DNA of 64,000 nucleotides from Chimonanthus salicifolius (Eukaryota; Streptophyta; Magnoliopsida; Laurales; Calycanthaceae), in assembly GCA_013350335.1 (NCBI GenBank), contig CM023540.1, positions 51,256,552 through 51,320,551 on the forward strand, in the 5' to 3' direction. Of the stretch, positions 47,117 to 59,310 are shown piece by piece (position 1 is the stretch's first letter; each line of letters starts with the position of its first letter). The position numbers and the translations under genes were made by a program. The notes under the pieces are model-generated. The model did no database searches and was not told the DNA's origin. It saw only the letters and a program-made list of their open reading frames with translations.

Positions 47117-50100
47117 TTACATGAAGAGCTCTGAATAATGCATCCTCATTTCAGACTCTAGCTCCCAAGTTGCCTCTCCATTGTCATGTCTTTCCCACAT
47201 CACATTGACATAAGGAATTGCTCGATCCGGAGTATTTTCTGTTCTGCATTTATAATCCTGACTAGTCGTTCGCCATAAGATATGTTGCTTCGTACGTCCA
47301 ATTCTTGCACATCTAATACATGTGATGCATCTAGATGATATTTCTTCAACATTGATACATGAAAGACATCATGTACATTGGACAACTGTGGAGGGAGTAC
47401 AAGACGATATACAACCTCACCAATCTTTTGAAGTATTGAAAAAGGCCCAATATACCTTGGTGATAACTTCTCTTTCTTTCTAAATCTGATCTGACCTTTT
47501 CATGATGAGACCTTGAAGAATACTTGGTCTCCAACTTCAAATGTTAAAGGCCTTTTTCTTTTATCAGCATAACTCTTCTGGCTACTCTGCGCAGTCAAGA
47601 GTCGCTGTCTGATGATTTTGATATGTTCCATAGTTTCTTCCACTAGTTCCAGTCCAATGAGTGTAGCTTCACTTGCCTTGGTCCAACATACATGAGTTCT
47701 ACAAGGTCTACCATACAATGCTTTGAACGGTGCCATCTGCAAACTTGCTTAGTAGCTGTTGTTATATGAGAATTTTACCAATAGAATGTGGTCTTCCTAA
47801 CTACCCTCAAAGTCAAGCATACAAGCTCTCAACATATCCTCCAACGTCTGTATGGTCCTCTCTGACTGACCATCGATTTATGGGTGGAACGCTGTGCTGA
47901 ATAGTAAGTCTGTCCCCATAACCGCTTTTAAACTCTGCCAGACCCTCATGTAAACCTGCCATCGTGGTCTGATATGATAGTTTTGGATATCCTTTGCAAT
48001 CTGACAATAGCTCTGATGTATCGTTTTCAAAGTTTCTGACGAGTCAGTTACCTTAATAGGTATGAAATGTGCAGACTTTGTAAGACGATCTACCACCACC
48101 CAAATTGCATCGTTGCCCTTGGAAGATCTGGGCAACCCTGTTACAAAGCCCATGGCTATATGTTCCCACTTCCATTTTGGTATGGAATTAGGATTGAGTA
48201 ATCCAGGTGGCAGTCTATGTTCAGCCTTTACTCGCTGACACGTGAGACATTTTGAAACAAAGTCTGCAACATCCTTCTTAAGTCCAAACCACCAATATTG
48301 TCTTCTGAGATTTCGGTACGTCTTGGTACTTCCAGGGTGTATCGAGAATTTCGATTGATGTGCCTCTTTCAGTAGTTCTAATTTGCACTCCTGAGGTATG
48401 TATATCCTGCCTTGATACATAAGGCCCTATCCTAACTGTAGTTTCTAGTCTTGAACTGTTTCTCCCATTGCTAATTTCTCCCATATTCAAGTCATCTCTG
48501 GTTTTGATCTTTGTGCTTGTTCTATTCTTGATCTCATAGTGGAGTGTACTATAAGATTGTACACACATCCTTTATTCGTGATCTGAAAATTCAAATCTCT
48601 AATTGCTGACATCATTTCCCATTCCTGTCGAATCAGACTGGCTACTGTGCCATGGCTCATACGACTGAGTGCATCTGCGACTTTGTTTGCCTTGCCCGGA
48701 TGATAATCGAGAGCAAAGCCATAGTCCTGCAGATACTCCATCCATCTCCTCTGTCTTATGTTGAGTTCCTTCTGTCTGAACAGATACTTGAGGCTCTTGT
48801 GATTAGAGTAGACCTCAAAATTCTCTCCGAAGAGATAATGCCGCCAGCTTTTGATTACAAACACCACTGCGGCTAACTTAAGATCATGGGTGGGATAGTT
48901 CTGCTCATGAATCTTCAGCTATCTAGAGGCATAAGCTACAACATGTACACCTTGATTGAGTGTACAACCAAGTCCTTCACCTGAAGCATCACAATATACT
49001 ATGTATCCCTTGCCTCGCTCTGGAATGATCAATATGGGAGCTGTTGTCAGTCTCCCCTTCAACTTCTTGAACCATTTGTTGCACTAATCGGTCCATTCAA
49101 ACTTGACTCCTTTCTGAGTTAATTGGGTAAGTGGGGTCGCAATTTTGGAAAAATCCATGTTGACTTTGCAATAGTACCCCGCTAACCCTTGGAAACTTCT
49201 GACTTCAGTGACATTCTGAGGGGGCTTCCAATCTTTCACTGCAGCTACCTTTGCTAGATCTACTGCTATCCCTTCTGTCGTCACTACATGTCCTAAAAAA
49301 TTAACTTTAGACAACCAGAATTCACACTTACTTGCCTTGGCAAACAATTTGTTCTTCCTCAAGGTCTCTAATACAATTTATACATGCTCTGCATGTTCCT
49401 CCTCACTGGTGGAATAGATGAGAATATCATCTATAAATACAATTACAAATTTGTCCAAATAAAGGCGGAAGATCTGATTCATCAGATCCATAAATATTGC
49501 TGGTGCATTCGTCAATCCGAATGGCATTACCACATATTCGTACAATCCATATCTGGTTTTGAACACTATCTTCTCTATGTCCTTTTCCCTGATTCTGATC
49601 TGATGATATCCTGACATGAGGTCTATCTTGGAGAAGTGGCTAAACCCTCTCAACTGATCAAACAAGTCATCAATTCTTGGTAGTGGATACCGGTTCTTGA
49701 TTGTAACTTGGTTAAGATGCCGATAATCTACACACACTCTTAGGGAGCCGTCTTTCTTCTTAACAAACAAAGCAGGCGCTCCCCAAGGTGATGTACTATG
49801 CTAGATGAAACCCAATTGGAGTAGTTCATCAATCTGTTTCTTCAGTTCTAACATTTTCGTAGGTACCATTCTATAATGTGGAAGTGACACAGGTGCGATG
49901 CCAGGAAATAACTTAATCTCAAAATCGATCTTTCACCTAGGAAGTAAATCTGGAATTTTTTTTGGAAAGACATCAGCATAATCTTTCACTACTGCCGGGA
50001 GAGTGGAGACGGGTGAATCATCCAATCTGAGGTTGTTCAACAAAATCTGTCCCATTTCATCTTGAGGTTCTCCACACATAGACAATTTCTGTGTGTCTCC

Positions 50101-50460
50101 ATATACAATAAATCTCCGTCCTTCAGGTGACCAAAACGTCACCCTTTTGCAGTAACAATCGATGCATGCATGATAGGTGCTCAACCAGTCCATGCCCAAG
50201 ATTACATCATGCTCTGCCATATCCATCACCAGATAATCAAATTTAAACTTGAAATTATTCAATTCAGTATCTACTGAAGTACAAATCAAATTAAGAGATC
50301 CGTTGCCAACAGGGGATATAATGGTGAAAGTAGATGATAAGTGTTGTACTAACATTCCCATGGCCAAAACAATAGAGGTAGATATAAATGTATGCGATGC
50401 TCCATAATCAAATAAAACAATAGCACATGAACTACCAACGATAGCGATACCTCAGATCAC
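47117..50460 (-). pseudogene. Tekay-like pol remnant: protease, RT, RNase H, integrase, chromodomain
   Basis: Protease near 50420 (IVLFDYGASHTFIS, catalytic D-Y-G; HDVILGMDWLSTYHACIDC). RT 49770-49378: [40 protein letters not shown] and [13 protein letters not shown]-RNase H connection 49362-49084 ([20 protein letters not shown]). RNase H 48867-48640 (WRHYLFGENFEVYSNHKSLK, NKVADALSRM). Integrase 48420-47700: HHCC finger with CLTCQRVK; EHIAMGFVTGLPR has Gly where the first catalytic Asp belongs; the second Asp block is frameshifted (NYHIRPRWQVYMRVW). Chromodomain [19 protein letters not shown], then a stop at 47119-47117. At least five frame breaks. Confidence 0.9.
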
Positions 50461-51622
50461 CGAGTGATCAACAGTCTTTGATGCCGGGACCAGAGAGTAT
50501 ACTCGTCTCGAACCTGCTGGTGTTGGAGGCTGTTTGGGTTGAGTCTGTGACCGAGACATATGTGATTGGATCGGTCTGCCAGGTGGGCGATAGGATGCCC
50601 GTACTGGTGGTCCCTGACGTAGATGAGGGCAGTTCCTCCTCATATGGTCAGTCTGACCGCACTGATAATAGGAGAAGGTGCTGCCAGAAGATGGTGCAGG
50701 CTGTGTTCTGTTCAACTGTGGATAATTTCTCTTGAAGTGTCAGACCTATCGGCAATGGAAGCATGTGAAGACGCTTTCAATAGACTGTACCATAGGTGCA
50801 GAAGTCTGGGGACGTGGTGCACCAGATCAGAATCTCTTATTTGGCTGGAAAGAGCTGGTACTACTCTACCTCCTTCGGTGTTCCATGAAACTAGCTGATT
50901 CCGCTAAATCCTCTCCACAGTGATATCTCTGCTCACTATCTTTGCATATGTCTTGGCCGCTGGGGATATCACCCTTGACCTGATTGAGGGTCGAAAACCC
51001 CTTTCAAACTTACAGGTCATCTTGGATTCTGTGCCCACCATGTAGGGAGCATAGGTAGATATTTGGGTGAACTCCACTTGGTAATCCGCAACCAACAGAT
51101 TCTTCTGGGCCAAGACTATAAAATTATGTGCCTTAGATTCTCTTTCCTCCTCACGAAAATAGCGTCCCAGAAATATTTCTTTGAAACCCTTTTAGGTTTG
51201 ATTCGTCAGCAGATTTTGTTCTTCAACCGTTTTCCACCATTCCGCTGAGTCATTTATGAGTTGAGAACTGGCTAGGAGGATTCAGTCCTCATCATCTGTG
51301 ATCTTTAACAATTTAAAGATCGGTGTCAAGCTGTTAATCTAGTTTTCTGCAGCTATCGGTCCCTCCGTGCCATAAATTTCGGTGCCTACTGTTGTTGGAA
51401 ACTTCTCATTGTGTTTTGGTTTTCAGAGTTCTGAGCGGTGACATTTGCGATCTGAGTAGACTGTGTCACCGTTTGCACCAAATTCTGTAGAAAAGTCTGT
51501 ACTTTTAGTGCTACAGGAGGAGCAACAGTCTATACTTCTGGTGCTACAGGAGGAGCACCATCACCAATCCCAACGACACACGCTGATGGTCGTCGTGGAC
51601 GTGATCCTCTTCTGGGCGTCAT
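50452..51622 (-). pseudogene. Tekay-like gag remnant
   Basis: The probable start is the ATG at 51622 (MTPRRGSRPRRPSACVVGIG). Stops follow within 40 codons and again around 51200. Recognisable capsid sequence is at about 51270-50904: SSQLINDSAEWWKTVEEQ, IFLGRYFREEERESKAHNFI and YQVEFTQISTYAPYMV. The zinc knuckle YYQCGQTDHMRRNCP lies near 50650, followed by a Pro-rich linker (50452-50715). Gag is clearly non-functional. Confidence 0.85.
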
Positions 51623-51748
51623 TTTCCTATGTCAAATACGACAATTAGAAAACACTCTCGCTTTATAAATGCATTATTAGGTTCATTCCAATGACTACCG
51701 TCATATTATATCAACAAGTTTGTTTATACATTTATTTCACTTTCTAAA

Positions 51749-51774
51749 TTGGGGGGGGGGGGGGGGGGGGGGGG
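51749..51774. repeat. Poly(G) run of about 25 bp
   Basis: An uninterrupted G-run within the gag leader of the Tekay-like element (poly(C) on the element's sense strand). Exact length is likely to vary. Confidence 0.95.
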
Positions 51775-51908
51775 AGAGAATTCTAGGTTTTCATCACTAA
51801 CTTTATCCTCGTGTATATGTCATACTATGACTTACACCTTTATTTTTAATATATATGGGTTATTCGAATTTAAATTTCAAGGATTACTCCTTACTTTGCT
51901 TTTTCATC

Positions 51909-51920
51909 GCTCTGATACCA
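51909..51920 (-). promoter_or_regulatory. Primer-binding site, initiator tRNA-Met type
   Basis: The minus strand reads TGGTATCAGAGC, two bases inside the 5' LTR end. Confidence 0.9.
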
Positions 51921-51922
51921 AC

Positions 51923-53998
51923 TGTAGCGCCCTCCTTCTCTCCCTATTTATCAGAGTATTTATTTAATAATATTTAACAACGGGAAGAGAGAGGAGAGCG
52001 CCATGACACGAGTCAAGCCCATATCCGAAATTCGACCATCGACTGGCCCAACTAGTGCGTGCACATGGAAATAGTACACGTATACTTGGCAACACACTAA
52101 CTTAAAATTCTACGAAATTATGTACATTCTCTTGATAAACAAGATACAACCATCTTTAATTCTAAGCAAAGCAATAGTTATCCCATAGAATTTATTTCAC
52201 AAATAAAAGGTTTAACAATCTCACTAAGAGTTCAAACATCCTCAAATAATTTCTCAAACACATAACTCCCTCATAATTGTCGGGTATTCCCCCCAATTCA
52301 GGAATCGAGTTCAAATCCGTTAAATGGTATGTTGAATTGTGAATATTAATCCTAAAGACGTGAGTAATCACGTAGGAAATAAATTTGAAGGGTTAGATTT
52401 AAGGAATGGGACAAATACCCTACCATGTGTGATTCCCGAGTTCCCTGTACTCGGTTCGCACTCTGCAGTTTCTGCAGAGTGACTGTCTGAAGAAGACAGG
52501 CTTTAGAACGTGGAAAGTTCCGAAGGCTCGGAACAACCCGAGGGAACAATGATGTTCCGAGAACCCTCGGGAGATAATAAGTCTCGAAACCTGGCTCGGA
52601 CGTTCCGAGGCCAAGTTCTGAGGATATTGAATTGAGGAACATAACTTGAGAATTCGGTTAAGTCCATATGAGAATCGAAGTCTCGGAACATGACTCGAAA
52701 GTACCGAGGCCAAGTTCTGAGCAATGTAATATGAATGAAATCAACAAATCTCTAGGAAGTACTGAGAGAGGATTAGTAGTTCCGTAGTCTCAGAACCTGG
52801 CTAGGAGGTACCGAGGCCAAGTTCCGAGCACTGAAACATAGTATTGAAATATTTGAAGCCTCAGAAGTACCGAAGGAATGGTTGTAGTTCCGAAGTCTCG
52901 GAACATGACTCGGAAGTACCGATGCCAAGTTCCAAGCACTAGATCGTGTAACCAAAATCAGTTATTCTCTCGGAAGTGCCAAGAGAGGAATTGAAGCTTT
53001 GAACCCTCAGAACTTGATTCAGAAGTACCGAAAGCAAGTTCCAAAGAAAACAGTGTGTGATTAGAATCAGTAGGTCTTTCAGAAGTACCGAGAGAGAACC
53101 TGAAGTGCCGAACCCTTGGAACTTGATTCTGAAGCATCGAAGGCAAGTTCCGAGTAGACCAATAAACAAGTGTACTTCGGAATGATCCGAAGGAGACTTT
53201 GATGATTCGAAGCTTCGGAAGTTCCAACTGATGATCCGAGTTCTGAGACCACATTGTTGGTTTAGACAAGAACTTAGAATTAAGGAGACACCATTAAATG
53301 GAAGATTAATTAGATTAATAAACTATGATGTTGGAAATCATGAATCGGTACTATTTTCCTTCCATTAATCCGAATTCATCTAGGGTTGATTCTAAATCAC
53401 CATAGACTCAAATTTAACCATAAATATTCAATTTAGAAATCGAACCAACCTTAAACAATGCTTTTCGTAATCCTTTTCCTCTTTCATTCTTCTCCTTTCC
53501 TTGTTTTCACGATGGGGAGATGGGATTCTCAGTGGGGAAGATGGAAAATGGGACACTACTGTGTGAATGGAATAGTGAAAGGAAGAACTGCCGTGTGAGG
53601 GAAAGAATAAGAAGCACCATGCGCATGGAGTAAGGAAGTGGATGAGAGTCGTGCGTGAGTGGAAAGTGGAACAGAAGAGTGCCGTGCCATGAGTGGAGTT
53701 TGACTGAGTCTGCCGTATATATCCAATACAACCGGCTGACCTCTCTTTTCTATCCCTTTTTTACCCTCAAGTCTTTAAGGTGTGCCACTTGAGTCCCTTC
53801 CACGTGACATGTCACGTCACCGAATCATTTCAATTAAATCGTATACATTTAATTCCAATCGTGATACTCGACGATTAATTTATACATTAATTTCCTCAAT
53901 TAATCTCCCATTTATTCTCTCTAATTAATTGATTAATTCCTTTTAATCTCAATTAATTAATACAAATTAAATGACTTTTAAAATTTCGGGGTGTCACA
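51923..53998 (-). repeat. 5' LTR of the Tekay-like element (2.08 kb), internally inverted
   Basis: Both ends align with the 3' LTR. The middle, about 52275-53343, is the reverse complement of 45332-46415 of the partner, and 985 bp (44347-45331 of the partner) are absent. Confidence 0.9.
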
Positions 53999-54003
53999 AT
54001 TTA
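53999..54003. repeat. Target-site duplication ATTTA (right)
   Basis: Partner of 43985-43989. Confidence 0.88.
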
Positions 54004-54657
54004 GATCTAATTTTTCAATTAAATCAAACAGAAAAAAAATTGGCCCAATAGAATTGAGAAATCCATATTCAAAATTCACCTATAAATTTCAAAGAAAATC
54101 TTTAGATCTCTCTTAAATTCAAGAAAACCAAAGGGAAGATTGTTCGAATTGACTGTATAGTTCAAGGTTGAATGTTGGCCTAAGAAAGGGATCAAATAAG
54201 GATTCTTCTACTTGGTTGGATTCAACTCCAATGGCCTTCCTTTTAAAATGAAATCCTATTGGTCTAATGCATGAAATAACTAACACGCAACAAAAAAAGA
54301 AAAAAAAACCAATGTTGCGGTGATCCCGCTGGTTTGTGCACTGCAAAATGGGACTCACTGAATCTCTCTCGCTGAATAAGATGTTAAAGGATACAAACAA
54401 CCAAGGTGTCAGGTTAATTCGAGGGAACCCACCCTCCTGAGACTTAGATTTCAATAAGAATTTTGCATTCTTTGTTATTTATTTCCACTGCTAATTAAAG
54501 AGATTGCTCCACCCATTACGGTGGAAGTTACAAATTCAAATTCAAAGAGTCTTATTCAAACAAACAAACTATGGGATATGGGGATAAGCTAAATTCAAAT
54601 TCAAAAAAACAACTATGGGATAAGGGCTAGCCAACTGGAGCTAAAACATTTGGAAGG
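54004..54657. other. Flank of the Tekay-like element; possible Reina-like 3' LTR
   Basis: Non-coding. Near 54640-54665 the minus strand reads GAGCCGGGAGGGATGTAATG, a polypurine-like tract before a possible LTR start. The far end of that LTR was not found. Confidence 0.35.
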
Positions 54658-54659
54658 TA

Positions 54660-56001
54660 CATTACATCCCTCCCGGCTCTAGTCGACGTTGTCCTCGCGG
54701 AGGAAGTTTGGATACTTCGCACGGAGTTTGTGATAGAGCTCCCAAGTAGCACATTCGCGTCCTAATCCACACCACTTAACCAACACGTTGGTAACCGCTC
54801 GTTGACCCTAACGGACCATCTTGTGATCCAACACCAATTCAGGTTCTAACTCAATCTCGCCTTGGCCATCCACAACAGGAAGGGTGGACTCCCGTGGAGA
54901 CCCATCACCCAACAGTGCTTTCAGACAGGACATGTGGAAGACGGGATGGATTCGTGATGTGGCTGAAAGATCCAGACGATAAGCCACATCCCCAATGCGT
55001 TCGAGGATTTGAAATGGGCCATAAAACTTAGGAGCGAGCTTGGCATTGGTCCGCAGATGAACAATTTGTTGGCGGTAAGGTTGGAGCTTCAAGAATACCC
55101 AGTTGTCAGCGGCAAAGACACGCTTAGTCCAACATTGATCCACATAGGATTTCATGCGGTGTTGAGTAGACCTGAGGTTTTCTTTCAGGGTTTGGAGGAT
55201 GGCCTCCTGAGCACGTAGGTCCAAGCCACAGCCTCGACCTTGGTGGTGTCCCGTACATAGGACACGAGACGGGGTGGAGGTTTCCCATAAACCGCCTCAA
55301 AAGGAGACAACTTGGTGGAAGCATGGGTATTTGTATTATACCAGAATTCGGCTAGAGGAAGCCATTTGCTCCAGTCTTTCAGCTTTAACCCACTAAAACT
55401 TCATAAATAATGCTCGACACATTTATCAGCCACCTCCGTCTAGCCGTTTGACTGTGGATGATAAGCTGAACTCATGTGAAGCTTGGTACCCTAAAGTAAG
55501 AAAAAATCCTTTCAGAAGAGGCTCAAAAATATAAGGGTCTCGATCACCGATAATTGATTCAAGCATGCCATGAAGCTTGAATTCGTGGTCGAGAAAGACA
55601 CGGGCCACACCTACCGCCGTGAAAGGATGTGCAAGGGCCATGAAATGGCTATATTTGCTCAGCCGATCTACCACAACCATGACTGTGTTTTTTCTCTGTG
55701 AAAGGGGGACCCCCTCAATGAAATCCATAGAAATCGACACCCAAGGTGCTGATGGAATGTCCAAAGTTTGTAAAAGGACAACTGCTAGGACATTCTCCGC
55801 TTTGTTGCGCTGGTAAAGATCACACTCTTGAACATACTCTCTAACCCTTTGTTTCATGCCAAGCCAATAAAAGTCACGCTTGACGCATTGGTAGGTTTTA
55901 TGGAGAGTTTCAGTTCTGGCTTTGTTGACACTAAAAAAAGATGGGGCAAAGATAATGATGCAAAACAGGGAAGACAAAATGTCATTCTTTATGTTTTTCA
56001 T
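54660..56001 (-). pseudogene. Reina-like chromovirus remnant: integrase and chromodomain
   Basis: Frame 56001-55426 carries the integrase finger and core: YQCVKRDFYWLGMKQRVREY, CDLYQRNKAEN (second Cys of the C-x-x-C pair replaced by Tyr), WVSISMDFIEGVP and SIIGDRDPYIFE with both catalytic Asp residues. The block around the catalytic Glu is broken. Frame 55224-54808 continues the C-terminus: VFLKLQPYRQQIVHLRTNAK, APKFYGPFQILERIGDVAYR and HPVFHMSCLKALLG. A stop at about 54808 interrupts the chromodomain, which continues TNVLVKWCGLGRECATWELY and KYPNFLREDNVD to about 54680. Gag, protease and RT are absent. Confidence 0.85.
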
Positions 56002-58238
56002 GAATTGAAAGTTTCAAATTTATTATATATTTGAAAGCCTAGGCCGATTGAGTTTCTATTAATGCCACATCTTCTCTTAGTACAATTAATAATCCATCTA
56101 AGCTAACCAAAATTAATGTTTTAGGGTTGAGTTAGGATTAATTCAACTAACTTAATCTAATTTAAATTAATTAATCAAAATAAGAGAAATATAAAATTCA
56201 TGCACAAACCGAAACTCAAAATTAAAACAAAGAAATTAATTAATTCATGGTACTAACCCGTGATTGATATGAAAATCGAAGGTTGATCTGAAGTTTCTGA
56301 TAATAAAATTCACAAATTCAAATTTTTGGAGAGGTATATTGGTTCCAAAGATAATTTATTTGTTCCTTGCGTTCAAATTTGAAAATACAAGATACTTTTA
56401 TAAACAAAAAAGCATAAAATTGTTATTAAAGATGAAAAATCCGATCTTTGCTAGCAATATTCGACCATGCCTAATTGATCCTATGAAATTAAAAAACCAA
56501 ACTAAGTTGATCGTCACAAGAAGACCAACCTTATTTAATGCTAAAAATAAAAATTCTCTCAGTGAAGATTTACTCGTTGGTGCATTGTGCATGCATGGCT
56601 TTCCAAATTTACCTTGCATTCTCACGTTGGTGGGGTTATTGGTTATTAGATTCCCATAATAATCACAACTCCTAGCTTGGATCCCCTATCTTCCAACCAT
56701 GCATACACGCCAATGTGGAGAGGAAGTAGGACATTACACGTTGGAAAGGATTTTGGGAATAATTGCACACGGGTTTGGAGAGAGTTTTGAGGAGAGGATT
56801 GACCAAGGTAAATTATGATTGACTTGGGTAATTGGGTAGGAATAATGGAATTTAATTGGGTCATTTGGGTTGAATTTAGGGTCATTCAAGGTGGGACCCA
56901 CTGGTAAATCCTAATGATCCAAAGGGATGAGAATGATTGTTACAGACACAGTTGAGCATGTGTCATCGATTGTCAATTTTGGTGTCCAAAAGTCTATGTT
57001 GTGTGTCATGTGTGCCTTTGGAGGTGTGAAGACCAGAAGGTGAGAAGACCTGGATGGAAAAACAACAACGTGAGTGGTTGAATCAGCTGAAAGGCCAACC
57101 AAGGAAGGAAAAAAGGACCTAAGAGACTTAGGTGACCCTGAATTGATCCCAAGTTAGGTTTGAACTCAGAATTGGACTCATATAGGTGGAATATATAATT
57201 TAGATGAAATTCTAAGAATGGAAGTCCATAGTTTTGGTTTGTGAAAATGTGCATAGAATTATGAGGATGTTGTTCAGAATTCTAGAGACGTTCTGGGATT
57301 TAGACTTTTGAATAGGTGGATTCAAACTTCTGAGCAGAACAGAAATGTAGACAAACCTATGGACTTGATCTCTCGTGGTTTCAAAACTCCGAATGGTGAA
57401 GGTCGGACTTCTAAGTGCTAGTTGTTTGGTTTGGAAATTTGAATGGGTATTTAGAGGTTTGAATACTAGTCGTTGGAGCATGTGCTAGCTGTGTGACAAG
57501 CTAGAAAATATTGGATGGAATGAAATATATTTGATTAGTTGGCACAGAGAGTTGACTATGAGCTAGGCTAGACTGTTTAGAGGACTGACCATGATTTCAG
57601 AGGTCTAAGCAGGCAAGATTGGAAATCTATAAATACCCAATTGTGTCGAGTGTGGAGAATACCTGGAAAATTTTGAAAAACTGTTGAGCAAGAATTGAGC
57701 ATTCTGAGACCACTGCTGAGATTGTGAAAGAGAGACTATATGCGCCTTAATTTATTGTAGCATCATTTGATAGTCTTGTGTGAGATCCGTCACTTCGATC
57801 TTCAGAGATCTGAAAGAGCGTGTGAGGCTCTGTTTGTAAAAGTGATTGGATATCAATGAGAGAGAGATCTAGGGACACTAGTGAGAGTGCTAGATCTAGA
57901 TACCCTTCCTCGGATCCTTGGTTGAGTGCATTTTATCGGTATATCATATGCAACAAGGATGTGTGGATGTGGAAGAAGTAAAGGTTGTACCACTGATACG
58001 GACTGTGATTGACGCATCTACATTGACAAATTCAGTGAGTACTTTGTGTTTTATTGTGGTGAGACTCAAGTGAGTCTTGTGGTGACTCGAGTAGAGTCAA
58101 GTTCTGTGAGACTCTGGTAGAGTCTTGTGATAGCAACTCAGGTGAATTGTTTAGGCGTTGGTGAGTATTTGGAGAGGACTTGGAGAGAGTCAAGTCTGTA
58201 GACCCATGTAAGTTATTTTGATTGATTAGTGAGTTAGT
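56002..58238. other. Unassigned intergenic sequence, probably old LTR material
   Basis: 56030-56880 is AT-rich with no features. 57200-58230 has LTR-like texture: repeated 'agactc-agtc' words (58060-58200), a leader-like stretch, and 'gacttctgag' words near 57330-57420. No ends, PBS or proteins were recognised. Confidence 0.35.
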
Positions 58239-59310
58239 GATAATCGATGAAAATTGCATTATTATCTTCAATTTGATAGGCATTATTGCATCTATTTTGC
58301 ATTTATTTTTTTATTAACATGTAAGTATGTGTAATTTAGTTAAAATGACTAATTACATGTATTTTAATTTGTAGAGAACTTAACCCGGCCAGCCAACCAG
58401 TGGTTATCAAGTGTTTAAGAGAATTCAATAGCTGAGATGAATGGATGAAGATTATGGGGAGAAATTAGTAAGATATTTTTGTTTGAAATCCCAAAATTGA
58501 GACGAAATTATAAAGAACTTTGGAAAGAAGGTTTTGACACAGTCTCAGTATTTTGGCTATAACTTTTCACTCCAATGCCCGAATGGCCTGATTCTTATTG
58601 TGTTTGAAAAAAAGCTTCAAGGTCTACAACTTTATGGTTTATGAAACTTTCATGATTCAGACGTTTACTAAGTCAAAATTGAGCTGCAAATTTGTGCATA
58701 TATAAAATGAGATTTACACCTCCACTTTCCCAATTTGCTAATGTCTCCTATTTTGTGTAGGTTTAGGCTATTTAAGGAGAGGGGATGCACGAATAGATTC
58801 TATTCCATTCAATCCTTCAATCACTCTTATTTTCTCTATTCTTTATTGTAATGGCTTTCTAAACTCCAAGCTAAAGCTATGGGTGCAAATTTTAATTGGA
58901 TGTATGTATTTGTTCTTTGATCTTTTAATGGTTTGGAATTCAAGATTATTTAATTGATTGATTCATATGATTTAGAAGAGTATTTGTTTTGTAAAATTGC
59001 TTGATTTATTGTTAACTCCGGGTACAATGAATGCTTGAAATTCCTTACAAATAACTAGTCATTTATGTTTTAATCAATTAATTATAGGAACAATCTTTTG
59101 ATGATATTTTCTATGCATTCACCACTCCATCTTCTGATTGGGGTCACACTTTAGTTGATTCTCAATTGAGTTATAAAAATAAAGATCAAGAATAAATACC
59201 ACCAGTTAGTTAAAAGTAGATCCTCGATGCCTTAGTGTTCATCATCATTGTCTTTTTTAAATTTATATATTCTGTCGTGTTTCACAAAAATATTCAACAA
59301 ACCAAAATTT
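58239..59310 (+). repeat. Athila/Tat-like LTR block, second copy
   Basis: Matches 1574-2640 in the same orientation from TGATAATCGATGAAAATTGC through 'taacccggccagccaacc', the 'ttttggctataacttttcac' stretch, and 'gttaactccgggtacaatga'. Similarity ends near 59310. The phrase about 'ataacttttcac' followed by a primer-like block is common in Athila/Tat LTRs. Confidence 0.6.

Larger units (their letters stand above)
43990..53998 (-). mobile_element. Tekay/Del-like Ty3/gypsy chromovirus, minus strand
   Basis: A 10.0-kb element with LTRs at 43990-47056 (3') and 51923-53998 (5'), a perfect ATTTA duplication, LTR starts TGTGACACCCC/TGTCACACCCC and ends GGCGCTACA on the minus strand, and a PBS TGGTATCAGAGC (complement of 51909-51920). 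Gag, protease, RT, RNase H, integrase and a C-terminal chromodomain follow in order. [19 protein letters not shown] and [19 protein letters not shown] near the end are typical of the Tekay branch. Multiple stops and frameshifts are present. It lies 1.6 kb upstream of the MMS19 start. Confidence 0.93.
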
